DNA of 64,000 nt from Moorella sp. E308F (GCF_006538365.1 NZ_BJKN01000001.1:613639-677638), one strand, 5' to 3'; positions 10,538 through 19,264 are shown, numbered from the stretch's first letter. The notes: a model not told the origin generated them from the letters alone. Numbers and translations: made by a program.

Positions 10538-12220
10538 CTACATCCTTTCCGGGGCGCTGACCCCAAGGAGGTGCAGGACGTTGCGCAACGTTATACGCGT
10601 AGCTTCCACCAGTACCAGGCGCGCCTTCCTTAACTCCGGGTCGTCGGCCAGGACGCGGCAGCTGGTATAAAAACTGTGGAACAGGCTGGCCAGGTCATGG
10701 GCAAAACGGGTGAGCCTGTGGGGCTCCAAAGCCTGGGCCGCCCCGGCCACCGTTTCCGGTAAAGTGGCAATCTGCTTGATTAACTCCATTTCGGCCGGTT
10801 CTTTTAAAAGATCCAGGCGGGCCTCCCGGGCCGGGGGGACTTCCAGGCCCCTTTCCTTCGCCAGGCGCAGGATACTGCAAATACGGGCATGGGCGTACTG
10901 GACGTAAAAAACGGGGTTGTCGGCCGTCTGCGACCGGGCCAGGTCGAGGTCAAATTCCAGGTGGCTGTCGCTCTTCAGCATGACAAAGAAATAACGGGCG
11001 GCGTCCCGGCCCACCTCTTCAATTAACTCATTCAACGTTACGTAACGGCCGGTACGCTTGGACATGCGTAAAACCTCGCCGCCCTGGTAAAGACGGACGA
11101 GCTGCATGAGAACCACTTCCAGGCGTCCCGGGTCATAACCGAGGGCCTGGAGGGCCCCTTTCAGGCGGGCCACATGACCGTGGTGATCGGCGCCCCAGAT
11201 ATTGATGACCCGTTCAAAGCCCCGTTCAAATTTATTGCGGTGGTAGGCGATATCGGCCGCAAAATAGGTAGGCAGGCCATTCTTGCGCACCACCACCTCA
11301 TCCTTTTCGGCGCCAAAACGGGTGGCTTTAAACCACAGGGCGCCGTCCTTTTCATAAATATAGCCAGCCCTGTCCAGGTCGGCTATGGCCCGGGCAACAG
11401 CCCCGGAATCATGCAGGGACTGTTCACTGAACCAGACATCATAGGTAACGCCAAAATCCTCCAGCACCTGGCGGATGGCGGCCAGCTTTTCCTCCAGGGC
11501 AAAGCGGACCAGCATTTCCCGGCGTAATGCCGGGTCGGCGTCCAGGTACTTGTCTCCGTACTGGTCGATAAAATGGCGCACCGTCTCCACCAGGTCTTCC
11601 CCGTGGTAACCGTCGGGGGGAAGGGTCGCATCAAAGCCCAGGGCCTGCAGGTAGCGGGCTTCCAGGGAAAGGCCGAAATTCTCTATCTGGTTGCCGGCAT
11701 CGTTTATATAGAATTCCCGCGTAACGTCGTAGCCCACGGCTGTAAGGAGGTTGGCAATGCTATCCCCCAGGGCCGCCCCCCGGGCATTGCCCATATGCAA
11801 GAGCCCGGTAGGATTGGCGCTGACAAACTCCACCTGGACTTTAACCCCCTGGCCGATATTGGACCAGCCGTAATGTTCGTCTTCGGCCAGGACGGCCGGC
11901 AATACCGGCAAGAGCCACTGGTTGTCCAGGGTAAAATTAATAAAGCCCGGTCCGGCCACCTCGATCCTGGCCACGCCGGGTTGGGGTATTTCCAGGTGTC
12001 GCACTAAAATTTCCGCTACGTTCCTGGGTGACTGGCGGGCCTGCCTGGCCAGCAGCAAGGCCAGGTTAGCAGCAAAGTCGCCGTGAGATTTATCCCGCGG
12101 CGCCTCAATTACAAAATCAGGCAGCGCCTCAAAGCTTATATCACCGGCTGCCCGGGCGGCGGCAGCGGCATCACGCAGTGCCGCTGCCAGCCGCCTTTTA
12201 GTTTCCTGTACTATATTCAC
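10538..12220 (-). CDS. argS: Arginyl-tRNA synthetase
   Basis: A 560-residue class I synthetase charging tRNA-Arg. It has the N-terminal additional tRNA-recognition domain, the HIGH-type motif as LLHMGNARGAA, the KMSKS-type motif as RMSKRTG, and the C-terminal DALR anticodon-binding domain (YVQYAHARICSILR). Length is normal. It sits 43 nt after ywiB and before pyrG; the pairing with ywiB is common in Firmicutes. Confidence 0.97.
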   Translation of the reverse strand: MNIVQETKRRLAAALRDAAAAARAAGDISFEALPDFVIEAPRDKSHGDFAANLALLLARQARQSPRNVAEILVRHLEIPQPGVARIEVAGPGFINFTLDNQWLLPVLPAVLAEDEHYGWSNIGQGVKVQVEFVSANPTGLLHMGNARGAALGDSIANLLTAVGYDVTREFYINDAGNQIENFGLSLEARYLQALGFDATLPPDGYHGEDLVETVRHFIDQYGDKYLDADPALRREMLVRFALEEKLAAIRQVLEDFGVTYDVWFSEQSLHDSGAVARAIADLDRAGYIYEKDGALWFKATRFGAEKDEVVVRKNGLPTYFAADIAYHRNKFERGFERVINIWGADHHGHVARLKGALQALGYDPGRLEVVLMQLVRLYQGGEVLRMSKRTGRYVTLNELIEEVGRDAARYFFVMLKSDSHLEFDLDLARSQTADNPVFYVQYAHARICSILRLAKERGLEVPPAREARLDLLKEPAEMELIKQIATLPETVAGAAQALEPHRLTRFAHDLASLFHSFYTSCRVLADDPELRKARLVLVEATRITLRNVLHLLGVSAPERM

Positions 12221-12263
12221 GCCTTACCTGTACTCCTTTTTACCCCGTAGCTTCTCTCCATGC

Positions 12264-12707
12264 TTAAGCATAGTTTTCCAGGTGCTCAACGGTGATTTCC
12301 AACTGGTTGTCACTGATTTTCTCCTGGCCGACCTGCAATTCATACTCTAGATTAATACTTCCGCCCCGTTCTGTCAAGTCAACTTCTACTTTCGAAGGTA
12401 AAACTGTAATCTTCATAGTACCATAAGGAGTTACATAGAAACCGGCATTTAAAATACCTGCTTCAAAGGTTGTTTTCTGCTCGGCCGTACCCATGCGGTT
12501 CAAGGTTACCCGCCGGGGTTCGACCTTTAAAGTGGTAGTGGTACCCTCCATTCCCGATAGGCAGGTTTCATTATAAAGGATGTAGTAGTGTTGATCCCGG
12601 ATGAAGAAGCGACCTTCGGTAACCAGCTCGATGGAATCCTTTTCCCCCAGCTCGTTGGTCTGGGTGCCCTTAACCTTGACCAGTACGTCCTTCTTCAAGC
12701 TACGCAC
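12264..12707 (-). CDS. ywiB: DUF1934 family protein (YwiB-like)
   Basis: A 147-residue protein of the DUF1934/YwiB family, a small lipocalin-like beta barrel of unknown function. Family features visible are the opening MRSLKKDVLVKVKGTQ, RFFIRDQHYYILYNE, TTLKVEP and the C-terminal LEYELQVGQEKISDNQLEI. It is the first gene before argS, its usual partner in Bacillus and clostridia. Confidence 0.85.
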   Translation of the reverse strand: MRSLKKDVLVKVKGTQTNELGEKDSIELVTEGRFFIRDQHYYILYNETCLSGMEGTTTTLKVEPRRVTLNRMGTAEQKTTFEAGILNAGFYVTPYGTMKITVLPSKVEVDLTERGGSINLEYELQVGQEKISDNQLEITVEHLENYA

Positions 12708-12785
12708 ATCCCTTCGGGATTTTTTGGGTCCTCAAGTTATAATTCTCCAGAAAAGAACGATCTCCTTTTTATTTTTAATGATAAT

Positions 12786-12810
12786 TTAACAATTCTTGTT
12801 GTTAATTATA
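12786..12810 (-). promoter_or_regulatory. -10 box and inverted repeat upstream of ywiB-argS
   Basis: A TATAAT on the minus strand (12805-12810) is followed immediately by TTAACAA-N6-TTGTTAA (12786-12805), a 7-bp inverted repeat positioned to cover the transcription start. No good -35 box lies at 16-18 bases; TTGACC is 23 bases upstream, within the aroF terminator region. This is a likely promoter with a candidate operator. Confidence 0.45.
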
Positions 12811-12833
12811 CCCTGCTATAACAATTATCACCT

Positions 12834-12865
12834 GGTCAAAAAAGAAAGCTCCTGGCTGAGAGCTT
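12834..12865 (-). terminator. Terminator of aroF
   Basis: AAGCTC and GAGCTT pair around an 8-base loop, followed on the minus strand by TCTTTTTT. It is 14 bases beyond the aroF stop. Confidence 0.8.
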
Positions 12866-12878
12866 ATATAAACTGTGG

Positions 12879-13943
12879 TTACTTATCGACCGTAAGGGAG
12901 GCAGCCTTTTCTAGAAATAGCCCTGTGGGGGCCAGGCCGCGGCCGACGGCCAGGGCTACCGGCGCCAGTTCGCCCATCAGGCGGTCAAAGGTTTCCGGGT
13001 GCAGGGACTGGGGACCATCGCACAGGGCCCGGGCCGGATCGGGGTGCACCTCGATGATTAGCCCGTCGGCGCCGGCGGCCACCGCAGCCCGGGCCATGGG
13101 CAGGACCAGGCGCCAGCTGCCCGTGCCGTGGCTCGGATCAACGATCACCGGCAGGTGGGAGTTTTCCTTTACCACAGCTACGGCGGCCAGGTCCAGGGTG
13201 AAACGGGTGGCCGTCTCAAAGGTACGGATCCCCCGCTCGCATAAAATCACGTTGGGGTTGCCGCTGTCCAGGATGTACTCGGCCGCCATGAGCCACTCTT
13301 CGATGGTCGCCGCCAGGCCCCGCTTCAGGAGGATGGGTTTACCGGTAGCCCCGGCTTCCTTCAGGAGACGGAAGTTCTGCATATTGCGGGCGCCAATCTG
13401 AATGGCGTCGGCATATTCGGCTACCAGGGCTACATCCCGGGTGTCTACAACTTCGGTGACAAAGGGCAATCCTGCCTCCTCGCGCACCCGGGCCAGCATT
13501 TTGATGCCTTCTTCTTCCAGGCCCTGGAAGGCATAGGGAGAAGTCCGCGGTTTAAAGGCGCCGCCGCGCAGGATCTGGGCACCAGCGGCCTTGACGGCCC
13601 GGGCCGTGCTCAAAAGCTGTTCCTCGCTTTCCACGGCACAAGGCCCGGCCATAACCACCAGACCGCGGCCGCCCACCGGCACCCCGCCGACCCGCACTAT
13701 GGACGGTGTCTCCTTCAGTTCCCGGCTGACCAGCTTGTAGGGCTTCATAATGGGAACGATTTTTTCTACGCCGGGCAGGTTGATGATGGCTTCCGAACTC
13801 AGGGCTTTCTTATCGCCAATGGCGCCGATAACAGTCTTTTCCTGGCCGTAAATGGGGTGAGTCTTAAAGCCCAGTTCCACCAGGCGCTCGCTCACAGCCT
13901 CGATCTGCTCCCGGGTTGCTCCCGGTTTCATAACGATGATCAC
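12879..13943 (-). CDS. aroF: 3-deoxy-7-phosphoheptulonate (DAHP) synthase
   Basis: A 354-residue enzyme condensing phosphoenolpyruvate with erythrose 4-phosphate, the first step of aromatic amino acid synthesis. It has an N-terminal ferredoxin-like regulatory domain (residues 1-70) and a type I-beta barrel with [34 protein letters not shown] and VDPSHGTG. This is the AroF/AroG-like class of Thermotoga and Bacillus. The start is GTG 8 bases after GGAGG. It is preceded by a T-box leader, so it is probably induced when an aromatic tRNA is uncharged. Confidence 0.95.
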   Translation of the reverse strand: MIIVMKPGATREQIEAVSERLVELGFKTHPIYGQEKTVIGAIGDKKALSSEAIINLPGVEKIVPIMKPYKLVSRELKETPSIVRVGGVPVGGRGLVVMAGPCAVESEEQLLSTARAVKAAGAQILRGGAFKPRTSPYAFQGLEEEGIKMLARVREEAGLPFVTEVVDTRDVALVAEYADAIQIGARNMQNFRLLKEAGATGKPILLKRGLAATIEEWLMAAEYILDSGNPNVILCERGIRTFETATRFTLDLAAVAVVKENSHLPVIVDPSHGTGSWRLVLPMARAAVAAGADGLIIEVHPDPARALCDGPQSLHPETFDRLMGELAPVALAVGRGLAPTGLFLEKAASLTVDK

Positions 13944-14030
13944 AGTCCGTTCCTCCCATCCTGCGAAAATAGGATTGTGTTATTTTGACGGGGCTTAACG
14001 CCTTATAAGGAGCTTCTGGAAATAACGGCA

Positions 14031-14343
14031 AAATAAAAACTCCCCGTCCTAGGGACGAGGAGTTATACCCGCGGTACCACCCTATTTGGCTGCCAAAGCA
14101 GCCCGCTCATTAAAGGGTACGGGAAAGGCATCACCAGGGGTCCCTTCCGATACCCCCTCCCTTTTAACGGCGGGAGCTCCGGCCCGGCCTACCCAGCCGG
14201 CTGTTGCCGGCCTTCAGCCTGCTCCTCCGGGGCGAACTTCAGCTCTAGCTTCCCGGCCGGTCTCCCACCGCCACCGGCTCGCTGGGCAGGCCGCTAAAGC
14301 CTACTTTTCCCCTTCATGGGATTTATTTTACCTGGTTGTGTAA
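14031..14343 (-). ncRNA. T-box riboswitch leader of aroF, probably Phe-specific
   Basis: The minus strand carries the T-box sequence AGGGTGGTACCGCGGG (14068-14083), followed by an intrinsic terminator (ACTCC-CGTCC stem, then TTTTTATTTT, 14031-14063). The Stem I region upstream includes the AGTA-type motif and a specifier loop with GAAGTTCGCC (14231-14240), read here as UUC (Phe). The UGGU bulge pairs with an ACCA tRNA end, fitting discriminator A of tRNA-Phe or Tyr and not G of tRNA-Trp. Uncharged tRNA would stabilise the antiterminator and switch on aroF. Confidence 0.9.
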
Positions 14344-14348
14344 GGATA

Positions 14349-14377
14349 ATTTAACAGATGGACGCGGCCGGCGTCAA
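14349..14377 (-). promoter_or_regulatory. Promoter of the T-box leader
   Basis: TTGACG (14372-14377), 17 bases, TTAAAT (14349-14354) on the minus strand. The -35 box overlaps the stop codon of the transporter gene upstream, which leaves no room for a terminator between the two. Confidence 0.65.
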
Positions 14378-15714
14378 GGGGTAAAAGAAAGTTCCTCCAG
14401 GGTTTTACCCCTTGTTTCAATCCCCAAGATAAGCATTCCCAGAGCCGTGACGACAAAGACAGCGGTAAAGAGGAGGAAGATCACCGGGTAGGCGGCCGCC
14501 TGGCCCATAAGAACCAGCATCTGCCCTACTATCAGGGGAGCGAGGATGGCGCCAATGCGGCCGCAGAAGGAGGCCCAGCCGGAACCGGTAGCCCGGATGG
14601 CCGTGGGGTAAAGTTCCGGCGTATAGGCGTAAAGGACACCCCATGCTCCCAGGTTGAAGAAGTAGACTGCCAGGCCCCAGAGAATAAGCTGGCCGGTGGT
14701 GGTGCTCAGGGAGAACATGTAGGCCGCTGCCCCGCTCAGGGCCAGATAAGTCACCAGCGTGGCTTTACGGCCGATCTTCTCCACCAGGTAGGCGGCACTG
14801 AAATAGCCCGGTACCTGGCCCAGGGTCATGATTAAAACGTATTCAAAGCTCTTGATGATGGTAAAACCCCTGCCCACCATCAGGGAAGGCAACCAGGTGA
14901 CAATGCCATAATAAGAAAAGTTAATCCCGAACCATAAAAGCCACAGGCAGAGGGTGCGCCGGAAATAGCGCCGCGACCAGAGATCCCTTACGGTTACCCT
15001 GGCTGCAGTCTCTCCTTCCCCTTCCTGGCCAGGTGGTGTTTCTCCCGCAGGGCCGCCGCTGCTTTTCTCCACCATGGCCACTATTGCTTCAGCCGCTTCA
15101 ACTTTACCTGTTTTCTCCAGATAGCGGGGGGATTCCGGTAGAGCCCGGCGTAAAACGGCAGCATACAAGGCCGGCAGGGCACCGATAAAAAAGGCCAGGC
15201 GCCAGCCCCACCGGGGTACGGCCAGGTAGCCTATCAGTGCTGCAGCAATCCACCCAAAGGCCCAGAAGCTTTCCAGCAAGACCGCCATTCGACCTCGGTA
15301 CCGGGCTGGTGAAAATTCGCTCATTAGGGTAAAGGCTACCGGCACCTCTGCCCCTAGACCCAGGCCCACCAGGAAGCGCCAAAACATCAGCCAGGGGTAA
15401 TTAACTGCCAGTGCTGCCAGGAAAGTAGCTACACCGTAAAAAATCAGGGTATAAGTAAAGACCCTTTTGCGGCCCAGGAGGTCACTTAAAGTTCCACCCA
15501 CAACTGCGCCCAGGCCCATCCCCAAAAGGCCAATACTGCCCAGGGCCCCCAACTGGGCGGCAGAAAGATGCCATTCTTTACCCACTGCCGGCAGGACAAA
15601 GGCGACCAGGCCCACGTCCATAGCGTCGAAAAGCCAGCCGATGCCGCAGATAAAGAGCAGCCGGTAATGAAAGCCCCCTAAGGGTAGTCCTTCTAAACGA
15701 CGGGCAATACTCAA
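14374..15714 (-). CDS. MFS transporter, NiaP-like (probable niacin/organic acid carrier)
   Basis: A 446-residue twelve-helix major facilitator. Characteristic stretches are CGIGWLFDAMDVGLVAF, DLLGRKRVF, LVGLGLGAEVPVA, FSYYGIVTWLPSLMV, IKSFEYVLIMTLGQVPGYF and LGAWGVLYAYTPELYP. From memory these resemble B. subtilis NiaP (niacin transporter) more than sugar carriers, but the SV2/AAHS-like clade also holds aromatic-acid and sugar transporters. The charged insert at about 200-235 is the central cytoplasmic loop. The start is TTG behind AGGAGG. A palindrome in its promoter suggests regulation by a dedicated repressor. Confidence 0.8.
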   Translation of the reverse strand: MSIARRLEGLPLGGFHYRLLFICGIGWLFDAMDVGLVAFVLPAVGKEWHLSAAQLGALGSIGLLGMGLGAVVGGTLSDLLGRKRVFTYTLIFYGVATFLAALAVNYPWLMFWRFLVGLGLGAEVPVAFTLMSEFSPARYRGRMAVLLESFWAFGWIAAALIGYLAVPRWGWRLAFFIGALPALYAAVLRRALPESPRYLEKTGKVEAAEAIVAMVEKSSGGPAGETPPGQEGEGETAARVTVRDLWSRRYFRRTLCLWLLWFGINFSYYGIVTWLPSLMVGRGFTIIKSFEYVLIMTLGQVPGYFSAAYLVEKIGRKATLVTYLALSGAAAYMFSLSTTTGQLILWGLAVYFFNLGAWGVLYAYTPELYPTAIRATGSGWASFCGRIGAILAPLIVGQMLVLMGQAAAYPVIFLLFTAVFVVTALGMLILGIETRGKTLEELSFTP

Positions 15715-15757
15715 AGAACGTCTCCCTCCTTAACCTCACCAAACTGGCGGCATCACT

Positions 15758-15786
15758 ATCTTATCATATGTCAAGACAGATGTAAA
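15758..15786 (-). promoter_or_regulatory. Promoter with palindromic operator for the NiaP-like gene
   Basis: TTTACA (15781-15786), 17 bases, TAAGAT (15758-15763) on the minus strand. The spacer holds the perfect dyad TGTC-TT-GACA (15769-15778), an ideal place for a repressor. NiaR is the natural candidate if the gene is niaP, but that link is inference. Confidence 0.55.
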
Positions 15787-15819
15787 TATTATGTGTAAAG
15801 ATATAGTGGTAAAACATGT

Positions 15820-15864
15820 TATAAAAGCAATGGCGCCTCCTTTCACCCCTCTGGAGGCGCCATT
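15820..15864 (-). terminator. Terminator of the pyrophosphatase gene
   Basis: A perfect 12-bp stem AATGGCGCCTCC/GGAGGCGCCATT with a 12-base loop, followed on the minus strand by GCTTTTATAA. It starts 6 bases after the stop codon. Confidence 0.85.
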
Positions 15865-15869
15865 ATCTT

Positions 15870-17180
15870 TTACTTCTGCAACAGGCGCTGTAAAGGCGGT
15901 ACCACCTGTTTTTTGCGGGACATGACCCCGGGCAAAAAGACGCTGCCCGCTCCTGCAGCAACATTAAAGGCCCGTTCCACGGCCCGTGCCTGGGGCCCGG
16001 TAAACAGCAGCTCCGTACCGTTACGCATCAAATCGGTGACCATCAGGACAATTAAATCATAATTTCTTTCTACCTGAAGCTTTTCCAGTTCGGCCATGAG
16101 TTCCTGGCGGCCAACCGGCAGGGTGCCGGAATCGATAATCTCAATCTGGCCAATGCCGACGGTGGTACCGCCAAAGTTGAAGTTTTTAAAGTCCTCCAGG
16201 ATAATTTCCCGTCCCGAGCGGCCGACCAGGGAAGAAGCGGCCCGGAACATATCCCGGCCAAAATCATTAACGTCTATCCCTGCTATCCCGGCCAGCCACC
16301 CTGCCTGCTCTTTATCGGTTAAAGTGCTTGTTGGTGATTTAAAAAGCAGGGTGTCGGATAGGATGGCCGCGCACAGGACGCCGGCAATGCCTTTATCGGG
16401 TTCAAGGCCCTGTTCGCGGTACATCTTGCTGACAACTGTTGCCGTGCTCCCTACCGGTTCATTGCGAACCATCACGGGCTCGGCCGTTTCGATATCAGCC
16501 AGGCGATGGTGATCGACGACCTCCAGGATCTTCGCTTCTTCAATGCCGGGCACGGCCTGGCTCTTTTCATTATGGTCGACCAAGATAACCCTTTTGCCCC
16601 GCATGGCCAGGAGGTGATAGCGAGCAATTAAACCCACCAGGCAGTGGTCATCGTCGACTACCGGGTAATTGCGGTAACGCGTGTCCAGCATGGTCTGGCG
16701 GACTTCCGTGATAAGGTCGTCCTGGTGAAAAACCACCAGGTTATCCCTTTGCATCACCTGCTGAACGGGTTCGTCCATAGGCACGTTGCCCGTATCCCAG
16801 GCTTCCAGGAGTAACCGTGCCAGGTCCCCCATAGTAAAAAGACCCAATAAACGCCGGTCGTTATCGACAACAGCCAGGGTTTTAACGCCATGCTGGCGCA
16901 TAAAAATACCTGCCTGGCGCACTGTAGCTTCCGGATGGATGAAGAGGAGCCCGCCGTCCAGGACATCCTTTACCCGGGTACGGACATCGTTAACTAAAGG
17001 CGGGGCAGTGACATCGAAATAAGATAGGACAAACTCCGTTTCCCGATTGAGTTTGCCGCACCTGGCGGCCTGGAACCCCCCCTGGTGCAGTTCATTCTTT
17101 AAAGCGGCATAACCAATGGCCGCGGCAATAGAATCCGTATCCGGTCGCTGGTGCCCAATTACCAGGATCTCTTTCCCCAT
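15870..17180 (-). CDS. ppaC: CBS-domain-containing family II inorganic pyrophosphatase
   Basis: A 436-residue Mn/Co-dependent pyrophosphatase of the DHH superfamily. The catalytic domain starts with GHQRPDTDS (H10, D14, D16), continues after an insertion with the DHH motif in EVVDHHRL, and ends with the DHHA2 domain containing SRKK. The insertion (about 66-190) is a pair of CBS domains without an intervening DRTGG domain, so shorter than many clostridial CBS-pyrophosphatases. This is the arrangement described for the Moorella thermoacetica enzyme, which AMP and ADP inhibit and ATP activates. It couples PPi removal to adenylate energy state. Confidence 0.95.
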   Translation of the reverse strand: MGKEILVIGHQRPDTDSIAAAIGYAALKNELHQGGFQAARCGKLNRETEFVLSYFDVTAPPLVNDVRTRVKDVLDGGLLFIHPEATVRQAGIFMRQHGVKTLAVVDNDRRLLGLFTMGDLARLLLEAWDTGNVPMDEPVQQVMQRDNLVVFHQDDLITEVRQTMLDTRYRNYPVVDDDHCLVGLIARYHLLAMRGKRVILVDHNEKSQAVPGIEEAKILEVVDHHRLADIETAEPVMVRNEPVGSTATVVSKMYREQGLEPDKGIAGVLCAAILSDTLLFKSPTSTLTDKEQAGWLAGIAGIDVNDFGRDMFRAASSLVGRSGREIILEDFKNFNFGGTTVGIGQIEIIDSGTLPVGRQELMAELEKLQVERNYDLIVLMVTDLMRNGTELLFTGPQARAVERAFNVAAGAGSVFLPGVMSRKKQVVPPLQRLLQK

Positions 17181-17258
17181 AGTCTTGATCCCCTTTCAAA
17201 AGAACTGCTTACGACTTCGTTCTCAAGGCAGCTTACCCTCCACATTTTACGCTGAACT

Positions 17259-17287
17259 TATATAACCTCACTAAATTCTATTGTAAG
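17259..17287 (-). promoter_or_regulatory. Possible promoter of ppaC
   Basis: CTTACA (17282-17287), 17 bases, TATATA (17259-17264) on the minus strand in the 216-base gap between rlmH and ppaC. The rest of the gap (17288-17396) is GC-rich with imperfect GGTGGC/GCCACC pairing but no clear terminator and no supported gene. Confidence 0.4.
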
Positions 17288-17396
17288 AAGCAAGAAAAGA
17301 CAAGGGCTCGGGAAGGTGCCACCCCTGGCGGTCAGCCACCATCCGCAAAGGCGTGCACATGCGGGGCTGGCGTTTATGGAATTGAGGATGGGATCT

Positions 17397-17879
17397 TTAG
17401 CGGTGATAGGTTTCTCCGCGCTGGATTTTATAGGCACGGTAGAGCTGTTCGAGCAGGATTAACCGCATGAGCTGGTGCGGGAAAGTAAAGCGGGAAAAAG
17501 AGAGGCGCAGGTCGGCAGCTTCCAGGAGGTCTCGAGCCAGGCCCAGGGTACCGCCAATAACAAAGGCCAGGTTATTGCGCCCGGCCAGGGCTAAATCGGC
17601 AAGCCGCGTTGCTAGCTCTTCTGAAGATAGCATCAAGCCTTCCCGATCCAGGGCGATGGTATAAGCGCCCGGCCGCAGGAGACGCTTCAGTCCTTCTCCT
17701 TCAGCGGCCAGGATCTGCTCGACCCGGGCCGGATTCAAAGGCTCCGGGACCTTGCTTTCGGGGCCTTCCAGGATGCGCACCCGGGCATAGGGCTGCAGGC
17801 GCTTTAAGTATTCGTTTATCCCGGCACGCAGGTATTGCTCCCGTACACGGCCCACGGCTACAATATCAATATGCTGCAT
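17397..17879 (-). CDS. rlmH: 23S rRNA pseudouridine(1915) N3-methyltransferase
   Basis: A 160-residue SPOUT-class methyltransferase that modifies helix 69 of 23S rRNA. It starts MQHIDIVAVGRV and has the SAM-binding knot residues LAFVIGGTLG and the C-terminal FTFPHQLMRLILLEQLYRA with the final YHR. Length is typical. The start lies 6 nt after the htrA stop, so the two are cotranscribed, as in Bacillus (htrC/yyxA-rlmH). Confidence 0.96.
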   Translation of the reverse strand: MQHIDIVAVGRVREQYLRAGINEYLKRLQPYARVRILEGPESKVPEPLNPARVEQILAAEGEGLKRLLRPGAYTIALDREGLMLSSEELATRLADLALAGRNNLAFVIGGTLGLARDLLEAADLRLSFSRFTFPHQLMRLILLEQLYRAYKIQRGETYHR

Positions 17880-17885
17880 GCTTCC

Positions 17886-19025
17886 TTATTTCGACGGCAA
17901 CTCACCGAGGGTTACTGTAAAATTAAGCTGCTTTTTGCCGGCTAGGCGCACAGCAGTTAAAGTTACCTTATCCCCCGGTAATTTTTTATTAATCAAGCTC
18001 TGGATATCGGCATAGCTCGTCACTTTATTGTTGTCCACAGCGATAATGACATCGCCTACCTGTAGCCCGGCCCTAGCCGCCGGGCCATCATTAAAGATGC
18101 CGCCGATATATACCCCCTCCGGTATATTATACCACCGAGCCATTTCCGGGGTAATCTCCCGGAGGTTATAAACGCCTAGAAAAGGATGGGTAACATAGCC
18201 CCGGGTTAAGATCTGGTCGATAATAGGACGCGCATCGTTGATGGGGATGGCAAAACCCATCCCCTCTACCCCGCTGGCGGCTATTTTAACGCTGTTAATG
18301 CCGATAATTTCTCCCCTTAAATTTACCAGGGCACCGCCGCTGTTGCCGGGGTTAATGGGAGCGTCGGTCTGCAGGGTCCGCAGGGTGATCTCTGCTCCGT
18401 GGGGCCCGGGCACGGTCACTTCCCGGTTCAAGGCACTGATGACCCCCACCGTTACCGAACGGGCAAATGCCCGACCCAGGGGGTTGCCAATAGCCACTAC
18501 CGTCTCTCCCACCTGGACAGCGCCCGAATCTCCCAGGCGGGCCTGGGGTAAATTGGTTCCCTTGATCTGCAAAACTGCCAGGTCGCTTCGCTCATCGACT
18601 CCCACGACGGTGGCCGGGTAAACATGGTCATGATCGAGGCTGACGGTGACCCTCTCAGCGCCGGCAATGACATGGTTATTAGTGACGATATAGCCGTTAG
18701 CACCGTCAAAAATAACGCCCGAACCCTGTTTTATCCCGCCTTCACCCGTAAAGCTGCGGCCCGTCATGGCCGCCACCCCAACGACGGTCGGGCCAACCTG
18801 CCTGGCAATGGTAACTACCGGTGAACTGTCCGTAAACTGGACCGGTTGTCCCGCTGGTGGAGTTAAGGGGGCCGTAGATCCAGGTGCCGGCGCCAGGGGC
18901 CGCTGCATCAGGCGGGGGGCCATGACAATGGCCGTCCCGGCACCGAGGACCGCACCGAAAAAAAACAGCAGGATTATTGCCACGATCCGCACGTACTTTA
19001 AGCTGCCGGGAAAAGGATAACGCAA
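17886..19025 (-). CDS. htrA: Membrane-anchored HtrA/DegP-like serine protease
   Basis: A 379-residue quality-control protease facing outside the membrane. A short N-terminus is followed by one transmembrane helix (about 10-32), a Pro/Ala-rich linker, a trypsin-like domain with the triad in TNNHV (His), SDLAVLQI (Asp) and PINPGNSGGAL (Ser), and one C-terminal PDZ domain (GPAARAGLQVGDVIIAVD). The start is TTG at 19025 because AAGGAGG lies 7 bases upstream; the ATG seven codons earlier contains that ribosome site. It directly precedes rlmH. Confidence 0.94.
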   Translation of the reverse strand: MRYPFPGSLKYVRIVAIILLFFFGAVLGAGTAIVMAPRLMQRPLAPAPGSTAPLTPPAGQPVQFTDSSPVVTIARQVGPTVVGVAAMTGRSFTGEGGIKQGSGVIFDGANGYIVTNNHVIAGAERVTVSLDHDHVYPATVVGVDERSDLAVLQIKGTNLPQARLGDSGAVQVGETVVAIGNPLGRAFARSVTVGVISALNREVTVPGPHGAEITLRTLQTDAPINPGNSGGALVNLRGEIIGINSVKIAASGVEGMGFAIPINDARPIIDQILTRGYVTHPFLGVYNLREITPEMARWYNIPEGVYIGGIFNDGPAARAGLQVGDVIIAVDNNKVTSYADIQSLINKKLPGDKVTLTAVRLAGKKQLNFTVTLGELPSK

Positions 19026-19110
19026 AATAATGCCTCCTTGCTCCAAATGAAGACTGCTTGCTCTCCTTCAGTTCTAATATTACCTGCCGACCACTATTTT
19101 ATAATTTAAA

Positions 19111-19145
19111 GATAAAAAAAGCTCCCGGAAGCCATTCCAGGAGCT
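19111..19145 (-). terminator. Terminator of the small 19.2-kb transcript
   Basis: AGCTCC/GGAGCT with an inner GGAA/TTCC pairing, followed on the minus strand by seven T residues. It closes the region between the peptidase gene and htrA, so htrA is not simply read through from upstream and the 19150-19310 region forms its own short transcript. Confidence 0.8.
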
Positions 19146-19198
19146 AAGGAAAAAGCTATAAGGGAGGATGGTTGGGCAGTTTAACGTCATGCCCAGGA

Positions 19199-19264
19199 CT
19201 ACCTACTGTGACCGCCGGAACAGTGGGCCACCGGGCGCAAGAAGTACCTCTTGAGCCTGAGCAT
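19199..19264 (-). CDS. Possible 21-residue Cys/His peptide
   Basis: A 21-codon frame starting MLRLKRYFLRP and ending HCSGGHSR. GGAGGTG stands 8 bases before the ATG, an excellent ribosome site. It lies between a promoter-like sequence (19319-19324) and a strong terminator (19111-19145), with a CsoR-like palindrome just before the ribosome site, so it looks like an independent mini-gene. The peptide is basic, with one Cys and two His near the end that could bind a soft metal. Alternatives are a regulatory leader peptide or a small RNA whose frame is fortuitous. I know no family for it. The rest of the 310-base gap holds no other gene. Confidence 0.45.
   Translation of the reverse strand: MLRLKRYFLRPVAHCSGGHSR

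Noticed and set aside
17288-17396. GC-rich structured stretch after rlmH, considered as a small RNA
   Set aside because: Only imperfect GGTGGC/GCCACC pairing, no terminator and no known motif.
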